DNA of 64,000 nucleotides from NCBI RefSeq assembly GCF_014779655.1, contig NZ_JACXYX010000003.1, positions 62,001-126,000 of the forward strand. Reading direction: 5' to 3'. The stretch is from Nocardioides ganghwensis (GTDB lineage Bacteria; Actinomycetota; Actinomycetes; Propionibacteriales; Nocardioidaceae). Position numbers and translations under genes: made by a program. Positions 33,517-41,211 of the stretch are shown one piece after another; position 1 is the stretch's first letter, and the number at the start of each line of letters is the position of its first letter. Under the pieces are notes generated by a model. That model was given only the letters and a program-made list of their open reading frames with translations, was not told the DNA's origin and ran no database searches.

Positions 33517-34896
33517 GTGCCCAGTGCCAGCACCAGTCCGAAGCAACGGTCGTCGGGACTCTCGGGGATGATGCGGCCGCTCAACTCCGTCGTCGAGCGC
33601 TTCATCCCCAGTGCACTGGTCTTCGCCATCGTGCTGACCTTCGTCGTGGCGATCCTGGCGCTGCTCCTCACCGACAGCGGCCCCGTCGAGGTCACCCGGG
33701 GCTGGGGCGAGGGACTGTCCGGCCTGCTGGAGTTCATGACGCAGATGGCCCTGATCCTGCTGCTCGGCCACACCCTCGCCAACACCGGTCCGGTGCGCAG
33801 GCTGCTGGCGTCGCTGGGCGGGCTGCCCAGGACCGCGCTGCAGGGCTACCTGTTCGTCTTCGCGGTCGCCGCCGTCGCCTCGCTCATCACCTGGGGCCTC
33901 GGTCTCGTGGTCGGCGTGCTGCTGGCCGTGGAGGTCGCCCGGCAGGGTCGTGAGAAGGGGCTGGCGCTGCACTTCCCGATGCTGGTCGCGGCCGGCTACA
34001 GCGGCTACGTCATCTGGCACATGGGCTACTCGGGCTCCGGCACCCTGACCGCCGCCACCGAGGGCTCCTTCATCGCCGAGCAGCTCGGCGAGACCGTCCC
34101 GATCAGCGAGACCACCTTCGCCTGGTGGAACCTCCTCGCGATCGTCGCCACGATCCTCGCCGTGGGCATCGGGCTCGCGCTGGTGGCACCGCGCGCCGGC
34201 GACCGGGTCATCGAGATGAAGGCCGACGCGCGCTTCGACGACGAGGTCCGGGTCGACGACGAGGTCGTCACGCCGGCGGACCGGGTGGACGCGAGCCGCG
34301 TCCTCACGCTGCTGGTCGGCCTGGCGCTGGTCGCCTACCTGGTGATCCACTACTCCGACGGCGGCGCGGCGACCCTCGACATCGTCAACTGGACCTTCCT
34401 CGCCCTGATCTTCCTGCTGGTGCGCAGCCCGCTCGAGCTGATCGCGCTGGTGAAGAACGCTGCCTCCAACGTCGGCGAGATCCTGCTCCAGTTCCCCCTG
34501 TACGCCGGGATCATGGGGATCATGGCCACCTCGGGCCTGATCACCGTGTTCTCCGACTTCATCGTCGACACGGCCGGGCCGTCGACGTTCGGCGTGCTGG
34601 CCTTCCTCTCGGCCGGGGTCGTGAACTTCTTCGTGCCCTCCGGCGGTGGACAGTTCGCCGTGCAGGGCCCGGTGATGCTCGACGCCGGAGCCCGCCTGGG
34701 GGTCGACCCGGCGGTCACGATCATGGCGATCGCGTACGGCGACCAGTGGACCAACATGATCCAGCCCTTCTGGGCGCTGCCGGTGCTGGCCATCTCGGGG
34801 CTGAAGATCCGCGACATCCTCGGCTACACGCTCGTGACGCTCCTCGCGTCCGGCGTGGTCTTCGCGGCGACGATGCTGCTGGTCGGCGCGGGGTAG
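33517..34896 (+). CDS. Short-chain fatty acid transporter (AtoE family)
   Basis: A 459-residue polytopic membrane protein of the AtoE family. It has about 11-12 membrane segments; the N-terminal RFIPSALVFAIVLTFVVAIL and C-terminal FFVPSGGGQFAVQGPVMLDAGARLGV with YGDQWTNMIQPFWALPVL are characteristic. It should import acetoacetate or short fatty acids. GTG 33517 was chosen over ATG 33502 because GAGGAGA lies 6 nt upstream. No thiolase or CoA-transferase adjoins it, unlike the E. coli ato operon. Confidence 0.88.
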   Translation: MPSASTSPKQRSSGLSGMMRPLNSVVERFIPSALVFAIVLTFVVAILALLLTDSGPVEVTRGWGEGLSGLLEFMTQMALILLLGHTLANTGPVRRLLASLGGLPRTALQGYLFVFAVAAVASLITWGLGLVVGVLLAVEVARQGREKGLALHFPMLVAAGYSGYVIWHMGYSGSGTLTAATEGSFIAEQLGETVPISETTFAWWNLLAIVATILAVGIGLALVAPRAGDRVIEMKADARFDDEVRVDDEVVTPADRVDASRVLTLLVGLALVAYLVIHYSDGGAATLDIVNWTFLALIFLLVRSPLELIALVKNAASNVGEILLQFPLYAGIMGIMATSGLITVFSDFIVDTAGPSTFGVLAFLSAGVVNFFVPSGGGQFAVQGPVMLDAGARLGVDPAVTIMAIAYGDQWTNMIQPFWALPVLAISGLKIRDILGYTLVTLLASGVVFAATMLLVGAG

Positions 34897-34969
34897 CCGC
34901 TCGAAGCAGGTCCCGTGACGAACCGCGGGAGCGTTGCTCGACGTGGGTGGCAGCGAGGACGATGAGCCG

Positions 34970-36109
34970 GTGCGGATCCTGTTCAGCTCGACGCCGCTCG
35001 ACGGTCACTTCCGTCCCATGGTCCCGCTCGCTCGAGCGCTGCGGGAGCGCGGACATGCCGTCGCGGTCGCCACGGAGCACGGCTGGCACCCGCACGTGGA
35101 GGCCGAAGGCCTCGACGCCCTCGCCGCCGGGCGCCCGCACCACGAGGCCTGGCAGCACGTGGTGGACGGGCTCGGCGACTCGCTCGGGCCCGCGCTGGGC
35201 GACCTCGGGCACGAGGTCTTCGCCCTCCTCTTCGCCGAGGGGCACGCCCACCGCAAGGCGCCCGAGCTCGCCGACGTCGCCGAGCGCTGGGAGGCCGACG
35301 CGATCGTCTTCGAGAGCGCCGACCTCGCCGGGCCGGCGGTCGCCACAGCGCTGGGGATCCCCGCGGTGCACCACTCGTGGGGGCCGATGATCCCGCTGTC
35401 GTGGTTCGAGGCGGCGTCGGAGCGGGTCGTGCCCGCCTGGGAGGGGTTCGGGCTCTCGCCCCCGCGCCTCGCGGGCGCGTTCGACGGGCTCTACGTCGAC
35501 CTCGCCCCGGCGCTCTTCCGGTCGGACCCGCCACCCGGCGAGCAGACCCCGATGCAGCCGTACCCGACCGGCCCGGCAGCGGTGCCGACGTGGGTGGCCG
35601 ACCTCGAGCCACCGCTGGTCTACGCGACCCTCGGCACGCTGTTCAACCACCCCGACCTGCTGGGCACGTTGCTCGAGGCCCTCGACGGCGTCGGGTCGGC
35701 CGTCCTCACCACAGGCCGCGACGTCGACCCGGCCGAGCTGGGCGCAGTCCCGGCCAACGTCCGGGTCGAGCGGTTCCTCCCGCAGGCGCAGGTGCTGCCG
35801 CGTGCCGCGGCCGCCATCGGCCACGGCGGGTCCGGGAGCACGCTCGGGGCGCTGGCGCAGGGTGTGCCCCTCGTGCTCCTTCCGATGGGCGCCGACCAGT
35901 TCCACGTGGCCGCGGGCGCCGCGGCGGCGGGCGCTGCGATCGTCCTCCGGCCCCACCAGGTGACGCCGGCCTCGGTGCGCGAGGCCCTGCGGGCGGTCCT
36001 CGCCGACGAGTCCTACGGCCGTGCGGCACGCGCCGTCCAGACGGAGGTCGCATCGATGCCGTCGCCGGCGGAGACGGCGGTCGTGGTGGAGCGGTTCCTC
36101 GCGCGATAG
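34970..36109 (+). CDS. Glycosyltransferase, MGT/UGT type (GT1)
   Basis: A 379-residue GT-B enzyme. The acceptor half starts RILFSSTPLDGHFRPMVPLARALRERGH, as in macrolide and flavonoid glycosyltransferases; the donor half has VRVERFLPQAQVLPRAAAAIGHGGSGSTLGALAQGVPLVLLPMGADQF, the bacterial form of the PSPG box. It probably glycosylates a lipophilic small molecule. GTG 34970 was preferred to TTG 34934. Monocistronic. Confidence 0.88.
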   Translation: MRILFSSTPLDGHFRPMVPLARALRERGHAVAVATEHGWHPHVEAEGLDALAAGRPHHEAWQHVVDGLGDSLGPALGDLGHEVFALLFAEGHAHRKAPELADVAERWEADAIVFESADLAGPAVATALGIPAVHHSWGPMIPLSWFEAASERVVPAWEGFGLSPPRLAGAFDGLYVDLAPALFRSDPPPGEQTPMQPYPTGPAAVPTWVADLEPPLVYATLGTLFNHPDLLGTLLEALDGVGSAVLTTGRDVDPAELGAVPANVRVERFLPQAQVLPRAAAAIGHGGSGSTLGALAQGVPLVLLPMGADQFHVAAGAAAAGAAIVLRPHQVTPASVREALRAVLADESYGRAARAVQTEVASMPSPAETAVVVERFLAR

Positions 36110-36188
36110 CGAGCCGGGGACCAAGGTCCCGCCGAGGTCCGGACCTTCGCCGCTCGTACGGCGCCGTCGCCTCGCGCAGGGTTGGGCC

Positions 36189-37172
36189 ATGACCCTCGCA
36201 CTGCCCGCGCTCGCCCCTGTCCTGCCGACCCACGAGCGCTGGTTCGTCGAGTCCCAGCCCGCCGGTGACTGGTCGTTCTTCCTCTCGCCGCTGCCGCTGG
36301 TGCTCACCGCGGCCGTCGTCGCCGTCGCCCTCGTGTGGCGCGCGGTCGCGACGCGCGTGGACGGCCCGGAGCTGCGCTTCCTGAAGCCCGTCGGCGGTCT
36401 GGTGCCGTGGATCCCCCGCCTGCTCGGCATCCACCTCGGGGTCGCACTGCTCGCCCTCGCCGCCACCGGTGCCTTCATCACGCCGTCCATCGACCACCTC
36501 GAGGGTGCCGGCGGCAACGCGCTGCTCCTGGTCGAGGCCGCGCTCGGCATCTGGCTGGTCACCGGCTGGCAGCTGCGCGCCGCCGCCGCCCTGGTGCTCG
36601 GCCTCGCGCCCGCGCTCGCGATGGTCGCCGGCCTCACCGCGCTGGGCGAGTGCGCCAACCTCGCCGCGGTCGCCGCCTTCCTGGTCGTCGTGCCGCCCGG
36701 CCCCGACGCGTACGGCGCCGCGCACCCGTCGCGGGCGCACCTGAGGTGGGCGCTGCTGTGGCTGCGCCTCGGCGTGGGCACGGCCCTGATCGTGCTGGCC
36801 TTCTCGGAGAAGCTGACCAACCCGGCGATGGCGATCGACACCCTCGAGCGCTACCCCGCGCTGGACGTCTTCGCCCTCGTCGGCCTCCAGGTCTCGCCGG
36901 AGACCTTCGTCGCGGTCGCCGGGGCGACGGAGCTGCTGTTCGGCCTGCTCGTGATCTCGGGCGCCTTCCCCCAGGTGGCCGTCCTGGTCGCGATGGTCCC
37001 GTTCAACGCCACCCTGCTGCTCTTCGGCCAGACCGAGATGGTCGGGCACCTGCCGGTCTACGGCGTGTTCCTCGCGCTGCTCGTCTACGGCTCGTCGGAG
37101 GAGACGTTCCGCTCGGTCCGCTGGCTGCCGGGGCGTACGGCTCGACGGGTCGCCGTCCCGGCCGCAGCCTGA
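36189..37172 (+). CDS. DoxX-like integral membrane protein
   Basis: A 327-residue membrane protein with about eight hydrophobic segments. LLWLRLGVGTALIVLAFSEKLTNPAMA and the later GATELLFGLLVISGAFPQVAVLVAMVPFNATL resemble DoxX/DoxD-like proteins, some of which associate with redox enzymes. A specific function cannot be assigned. Its last 88 bp overlap the 3-prime end of the convergent nucleotidyltransferase gene. Confidence 0.65.
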   Translation: MTLALPALAPVLPTHERWFVESQPAGDWSFFLSPLPLVLTAAVVAVALVWRAVATRVDGPELRFLKPVGGLVPWIPRLLGIHLGVALLALAATGAFITPSIDHLEGAGGNALLLVEAALGIWLVTGWQLRAAAALVLGLAPALAMVAGLTALGECANLAAVAAFLVVVPPGPDAYGAAHPSRAHLRWALLWLRLGVGTALIVLAFSEKLTNPAMAIDTLERYPALDVFALVGLQVSPETFVAVAGATELLFGLLVISGAFPQVAVLVAMVPFNATLLLFGQTEMVGHLPVYGVFLALLVYGSSEETFRSVRWLPGRTARRVAVPAAA

Positions 37173-37693
37173 GCCGGGGGGCCGGCCACGGCGCGGAGCG
37201 CATCCAGGTCCGCCCGGTCCTTGCCACCGCCGACCTCGTCGGGTCGCGGCAGGGCCTTGATCTCCAGCATCTTCTCCAGGGTCAGCACCCGCACGTGCAG
37301 GTGGCCGAGCGGTCGGCGTGCGTGCGCCAGGGGACCCCTGGAGAGCACGATCGGCTGCCCGGGCACCGGCACGACGACGCTGCCCTCGTCGTCGGTCTCC
37401 GCGAACGTGAGCTGCAGGTCTGCACCGTCGCGCTCGTAGTCGGTGCCGACCAGGTCGTCGTCGTGCGGCGTGTGCGCCCAGCCGGCTGCGGTCAGTGCCG
37501 CGTGGACCCGGTCCTCGTCGGCACGCAGGACCAGGACGTCGATGTCCTCGTGGGCACGCGTCTCGCGACCGGCCCACAGGTCGACGGCCCACCCGCCGAA
37601 GAACCAGTGCTCGAGCCCCGCCGAGTCCAGGGCGTCGGCAGCACTGGCCAGCGCGGCCGTACGCGGGGTCACCTCCAGCGACGGCTCTCCCAC
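37085..37693 (-). CDS. Nucleotidyltransferase of the aminoglycoside/lincosamide adenylyltransferase type
   Basis: A 202-residue protein. LEHWFFGGWAVDLWAGRETRAHEDIDVLVLRAD is the catalytic motif of the Pol-beta nucleotidyltransferase superfamily in the form used by ANT(2'')-like and LnuA-like enzymes: GGW, then D-x-D metal ligands after (T/E)RxHxD. It could adenylylate a small molecule; resistance is possible but unproven. GTG 37693 was chosen because GAGGAGGGAG lies just upstream; an ATG at 37756 is an alternative. The last 29 codons overlap the DoxX-like gene on the other strand. Confidence 0.75.
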   Translation of the reverse strand: MGEPSLEVTPRTAALASAADALDSAGLEHWFFGGWAVDLWAGRETRAHEDIDVLVLRADEDRVHAALTAAGWAHTPHDDDLVGTDYERDGADLQLTFAETDDEGSVVVPVPGQPIVLSRGPLAHARRPLGHLHVRVLTLEKMLEIKALPRPDEVGGGKDRADLDALRAVAGPPAQAAAGTATRRAVRPGSQRTERNVSSDEP

Positions 37694-37737
37694 GGGGGGG
37701 CTCCCTCCTCGGTCCGCGTCTCCGGCCAGCGTCCTCG

Positions 37738-38256
37738 TCACGCCGTTCGCTGGCAAGGGCGTGGTGCGGTCGGTCTAGGCGAGGGCGCGCACCTCGCCGC
37801 TGAGGTGCTGGTGGGCCGCCGCGACCACCAGATGACGCGCTCGAGCGCCACCACGGCCGCGTCCCCGGGCATCGGGCGGTCGATGTCGAGCGGGACGCAG
37901 ATGTCCTGGGTGTGGACGAGGACGTCGAGCAGCGGCTCGCGCTCGGAGACGCCCGGGACCGTCCGCCGGGAACCCACGAAGCCGCGCAACGTGTCGACGA
38001 TCTGCTCGTGACCGAGCGGGCACCGCAGCGCCGCGTCACGCACCGCCGCGTTGTAGCGGAAGCCGGAGCGGGCGGCGAGCACGTGCAGGTCGCGGACGCC
38101 GGCGTGGGAGAAGGTCAGGTGCGCGGCCACCTCGCGCACCGTCCAGGCGTCGCACAGCGACGGGGTGCGCCACGCGTCGTCGGGCAGTGCCTCGAGGATG
38201 TCGGCCAGGACGGCGCGCTCGGTGTCGACATGACGCCAGATCGTGTCGCTGTGCAT
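37738..38256 (-). pseudogene. DinB/maleylpyruvate-isomerase-like gene, probably damaged
   Basis: A reading of 172 codons from ATG 38256. The first 130 or so residues are a normal TIGR03083/DinB-2 protein (IWRHVDTERAVLADILEALPDDAWRTPSLCDAWTVREVAAHL, with a metal-binding His and LLDVLVHTQDI). After ALERVIWW the sequence turns into Arg/Ser/Pro-rich nonsense. In the adjacent frame it reads HQHLSGEVRALA followed by TAG at 37775-37777, which looks like the normal C-terminal end of the family, but the about 40 residues expected between are missing. I infer an internal deletion that changed the frame. Divergent from a MarR gene. Confidence 0.55.
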
Positions 38257-38273
38257 GGCGCGCCTTCGTGAAT

Positions 38274-38303
38274 AGACAGAGCGTCTGACTAATATGGCTC
38301 TGT
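38274..38303. promoter_or_regulatory. Divergent operator/promoter between DinB-like and MarR genes
   Basis: ACAGAGC (38276-38282) and GCTCTGT (38297-38303) form a 7-bp perfect inverted repeat with 14 bp between, and a nested AGAC/GTCT pair lies at 38274-38286. A -10-like TAATAT (38289-38294) sits in the centre and points to transcription starting at about the GTG of the MarR gene (38302), that is, a leaderless message. AT-rich for this genome, as expected for a control region; MarR autoregulation is likely. Confidence 0.5.
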
Positions 38304-38757
38304 GGTCGCGCAATCGTCAACGGGTGGGGGCCAGCCGAACGTGGGGCTGCTGATGTTCGTCGCGGCCCGTTCCCTGGAGGCGCGCGCGTACGACGCGCTG
38401 GTGGCCGCGGGTGCCGACGACATCACGCCGACCCAGGCGCGACTGATGGCGCAGATCGATCAGGGCGGCACCCGGGTGGTGACCCTGGCGGCCCGGGCCC
38501 GCACCACCAAGCAGTCGGCGGCCTTCCTGGTCGACCAGCTCGAGCGGGCCGGGTACGTCGAGCGCGTCGCCGACCCGCGCGACGGACGGGCCAAGCTGGT
38601 CCGACTCACGGCGCGGGCCCGCGCGCTCGGCGACCGGGCCGACGCTGCTGTGGCCGAGGCCCTCGCGGAGTGGGAGGCGCACCTCGGCGCCACGCGCATG
38701 CGGCAGCTGGAGGAGACGATGTCGATGCTGCGCGAGATCACCGATCCGTGGGCGTAG
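38302..38757 (+). CDS. MarR family transcriptional regulator
   Basis: A 151-residue winged-helix protein. ITPTQARLMAQIDQGGTRVVTLAARARTTKQSAAFLVDQLERAGYVERVADPRDGRAKLVRLT contains the recognition helix and the wing with the DxRxxR motif characteristic of MarR proteins. It probably represses itself and the divergent DinB-like gene and responds to a phenolic or oxidative signal. GTG start at 38302 lies inside the right arm of the inverted repeat. Confidence 0.9.
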   Translation: MVAQSSTGGGQPNVGLLMFVAARSLEARAYDALVAAGADDITPTQARLMAQIDQGGTRVVTLAARARTTKQSAAFLVDQLERAGYVERVADPRDGRAKLVRLTARARALGDRADAAVAEALAEWEAHLGATRMRQLEETMSMLREITDPWA

Positions 38758-38869
38758 GCTCGAGGCCTCGCCTCACCCCTGGGGCGGCCGGGCTCCGCAG
38801 GCTCGACCTGCGCGGCGACCGGGATCCGTGAACAGTGGTCCGACCACATCGGCAGGGGTTGCCCGGCGG

Positions 38870-38908
38870 CCGGGTCGACCGACCCGGTCCGCCGGTGCCG
38901 ACCGGCGG
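38870..38908 (-). terminator. Tandem double hairpin after the heliorhodopsin gene
   Basis: Read on the reverse strand directly after the heliorhodopsin stop, an 8-bp stem (CCGCCGGT/ACCGGCGG, 38889-38908) and a 7-bp stem (CCGGGTC/GACCCGG, 38870-38887), each with a 4-nt loop, are separated by one base. They lie between convergent genes and probably terminate the photoreceptor transcript. Confidence 0.6.
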
Positions 38909-39685
38909 CTATCCCGCGAGCGAACCCCCGAAGATCTGCCACGCGAGCGCCGACTTCGCGACCAGGCTGAGCACGAGGTAGGCCTTCTCGCCGAACGCAT
39001 AGCTGCGCCACGGGCCGACGCGGCGGTACTGCAGCCACTGGTTGAGGGCGAAGGTGTTGAAGAAGACGAACAGCGACACGAAGATGCCGACCACGAACCC
39101 GGGGACCTCCTCGGCGGCGACGAGGTTGTGGGCGATGGCCACCCATGGGGCGGCGCCCGCGACGCAGCCGAACCAGAACGGCTTCATCGTGAGGGTCGTG
39201 CTGCCCGGCGGGTTCGCCGACTCCTGCAGCCAGCCGAACAGGATCATCGCCACGTTCGCGCCGATGATCCCGATCAGCGCGGAGACGTCGACGATGCCGG
39301 AGTAGAGGGCGATCAGCACCACCATGATCGTCGCGCTGAACGAGTACTCCACCCAGCGGAAGCGGTTGATGCCGCGGCGGAGGTCGCGCTCGTACGTGCG
39401 CCGCAGGACGGTCGCGGTGAGCAGGTGGTCGACGGCGGCGAGCGTGAGGAACGCGGCGATGGCGACGCCGACGGGGAGGTCGAGGAGTGCCTCCGGAGAC
39501 GCCGGCGGAGTCCCGGGAGGACCGGTCGGGAGGGACTGCGTGATCGTGATCGCGAAGTCCGTCGCGAGCACCACGACCGCGATCGCCTGCACGAGGTGGA
39601 GCACCGTGAGGGCGAGGTTCCACCCCCTGAGCGACCGCAGGGCGCGGTCGTCGACGCCGGGCGCGGTCACGTCGGGAGCGGTCAT
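38909..39685 (-). CDS. Heliorhodopsin
   Basis: A 258-residue seven-helix protein. Helix 7 contains EKAYLVLSLVAKSALAWQ with the retinal Schiff-base Lys244, and helix 3 contains RFRWVEYSFSATIM with the counterion Glu113. His30 and His87 match the conserved inner histidines, and FFNTFALNQWLQY is also diagnostic. These agree almost residue for residue with heliorhodopsin 48C12 as I recall it (Lys241, Glu107, His23, His80). Heliorhodopsins bind all-trans retinal, have an inverted membrane topology with the N-terminus inside, do not pump ions in most cases, and have slow photocycles suited to sensing. ATG 39685 is 7 nt after the stop of the PAS-ANTAR gene, so the two are almost certainly co-transcribed. 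No retinal or carotenoid gene is in the window. Confidence 0.97.
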   Translation of the reverse strand: MTAPDVTAPGVDDRALRSLRGWNLALTVLHLVQAIAVVVLATDFAITITQSLPTGPPGTPPASPEALLDLPVGVAIAAFLTLAAVDHLLTATVLRRTYERDLRRGINRFRWVEYSFSATIMVVLIALYSGIVDVSALIGIIGANVAMILFGWLQESANPPGSTTLTMKPFWFGCVAGAAPWVAIAHNLVAAEEVPGFVVGIFVSLFVFFNTFALNQWLQYRRVGPWRSYAFGEKAYLVLSLVAKSALAWQIFGGSLAG

Positions 39686-39692
39686 GTCCCCA

Positions 39693-40622
39693 TCATGGGG
39701 CACCGGCGACCGGCGGAACGATGATGGCCTCACCCGCCACCACGCGCCGGCTCACGTCGTGGATCGTGAGGTGGTGGGAGCGGGCGTAGCCGCGCAGCGC
39801 CTGGAAGGCCTCGTCCGGAGTGAGCCCGTCGTGGCCGACGAGGTAGCCCTTGGCGAGCTCGATGCCGAGCCGTGACTCGAGCGCGGTCTCGAGCTGCCGG
39901 GCCCGCAGCTCGGCCTGCTCCTTGGCCACCCGGGTCGGGCTGGGGCGCAGGTTGCACACGACCCCGCGCACCGTCGGGTCGTCGAGCAGGTTGGTGAAGG
40001 CGGCCTCCGCCCACCGCCAGTCGTTCCACGCCTGCACCCGCACCTCCACCGGGAGGTGCACGCCGGGGTGGCGGACGACGTCGTCGAGCAGGTCGGCCAG
40101 GGGCCGCCGGTCCTCGTCGTGCAGCAGCCCGACGACGGACGTGCCGATGAGCGCCTCCTGGTCCCATCCGAACAGCATCTCGACGGCCGGGCTGGCGTAC
40201 GTGATGACGGCGTCGTGGCGCAGCACCAGGGCCGCGTCGGTCGACCGCTCGAGGAGGGGGCGGATGGCCGAGCCGAGGTTGGTGGACACCCCGACGATGC
40301 CCACGAGCGCACCGTCGCGATGGATGCCGGCGTCGGTCACGAGAGCGGGGAACGTGCTGCCGTCCTTGCGGCGCACCGGGAACCCGCCCGACCACGGGAC
40401 CCCGTCGCGCAAGGCGGCCATGATCTCGTCCGCCACGTCCTGTCCCACCTCGGCGACGGTGATCTCGTTGATGTTGCGGCCGACGACCTCGTGCGCCGCC
40501 CAGCCGTACAGTCGCTCGGCCCCGGCGTTCCAGTAGACGATCACGCCCTCCGGGTCGGTCGTGATCACCGCCTGCCCGATGGCAGCGAGCTGCTCCTCGG
40601 CGCCGATGCCCACGTGGTCCAT
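39693..40622 (-). CDS. PAS-PAS-ANTAR sensor/antiterminator
   Basis: A 309-residue soluble protein. PAS 1 spans about residues 8-115 (AVITTDPEGVIVYWNAGAERLYGW); PAS 2 about 118-230 (DAALVLRHDAVITYASPAVEMLFGW). The C-terminal ANTAR domain begins at about residue 239 (LETALESRLGIELAKGYLVGHDGLTPDEAFQALRGYARSHHLTIHDVS). ANTAR domains bind paired hairpins in nascent RNA and stop termination; PAS domains sense a ligand, redox or protein partner. No LOV-type GxNCRFLQ cysteine motif is visible, so this protein is not itself a flavin photoreceptor. It immediately precedes the heliorhodopsin gene. Confidence 0.93.
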   Translation of the reverse strand: MDHVGIGAEEQLAAIGQAVITTDPEGVIVYWNAGAERLYGWAAHEVVGRNINEITVAEVGQDVADEIMAALRDGVPWSGGFPVRRKDGSTFPALVTDAGIHRDGALVGIVGVSTNLGSAIRPLLERSTDAALVLRHDAVITYASPAVEMLFGWDQEALIGTSVVGLLHDEDRRPLADLLDDVVRHPGVHLPVEVRVQAWNDWRWAEAAFTNLLDDPTVRGVVCNLRPSPTRVAKEQAELRARQLETALESRLGIELAKGYLVGHDGLTPDEAFQALRGYARSHHLTIHDVSRRVVAGEAIIVPPVAGAP

Positions 40623-40685
40623 GGCCCCAGCGTGGACCTCTTCGGGCGGCGACGGCAGGGTCCAACGGCACGTGACCAGGGTCGT

Positions 40686-41087
40686 TCAGCGGCTCCTGAG
40701 GACCCGGGCCGCGTGCACGGCGGAGTGGTAGCGCCACTGGCGGGGACCTGCCGGGGTGCGGGCGGGCGCGGGCACGGCCGGCACGGCCGCACCCTCCCCC
40801 GGCGCCAACCCCTCCCCCTCCTCCCCGTCCTCCCGCAGGTCGCTGATGCCGCCGCGCAGGCGTTGCTCGAGCCAGCGCACCATCCCGTCCGTCTCAGCGG
40901 TCACGCGACCCAGGCAGATGCCGGTGACGAGGGCATCGGCGACGTCGCGCACCGGCACGCCGGCCTCGAGCGACCACCTCTCCAGGACGGCGAGCGACTC
41001 GCGGGAGCCCACGCCGTAGCGGAGCATCAGAGCCCCCTTGGCCTGCTCGACCAGGCAGCTGTCCGACTCATTGACAGGACGAAGCAT
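40686..41087 (-). CDS. ANTAR domain protein
   Basis: A 133-residue protein from ATG 41087, chosen because GGAGGGG lies 5 nt upstream; an ATG at 41147 lies within a potential hairpin. The ANTAR domain occupies residues about 8-65 (SCLVEQAKGALMLRYGVGSRESLAVLERWSLEAGVPVRDVADALV). The rest is a charged, Pro/Ala-rich tail with no sensor domain. Such stand-alone ANTAR proteins usually need activation by a partner. It lies 63 bp upstream of the PAS-ANTAR gene on the same strand and is probably in the same transcript. Confidence 0.88.
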   Translation of the reverse strand: MLRPVNESDSCLVEQAKGALMLRYGVGSRESLAVLERWSLEAGVPVRDVADALVTGICLGRVTAETDGMVRWLEQRLRGGISDLREDGEEGEGLAPGEGAAVPAVPAPARTPAGPRQWRYHSAVHAARVLRSR

Positions 41088-41187
41088 GTCCACCCCTCCG
41101 GGACGCTCGATGACGTACCACCGGGGGTCTGGGGTGGGGTCCCCCATGTGACAGGGGACACAGTGCTGCGACGAAGATAGCAGCGGG

Positions 41188-41210
41188 CGACAAGGCCGGC
41201 AAGGCCGTCG
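41188..41210 (-). terminator. Hairpin after fadH
   Basis: On the reverse strand, directly after the fadH stop, CGAC-GGCC / TTGCC / GGCC-TT-GTCG can fold into an 8-bp stem with a 2-nt bulge. There is no T-run, as is common for actinobacterial terminators. It separates fadH from the ANTAR-heliorhodopsin genes. Confidence 0.5.
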
Positions 41211-41211
41211 T

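Noticed and set aside
37085..37172. Misassembly suggested by the 88-bp overlap of convergent genes
   Set aside because: Both C-termini are of ordinary composition and such tail overlaps are frequent in compact high-GC genomes.
38870..38908. ANTAR recognition site
   Set aside because: The two hairpins have 4-nt loops and do not show the conserved loop bases of ANTAR targets, so I list them as a terminator.
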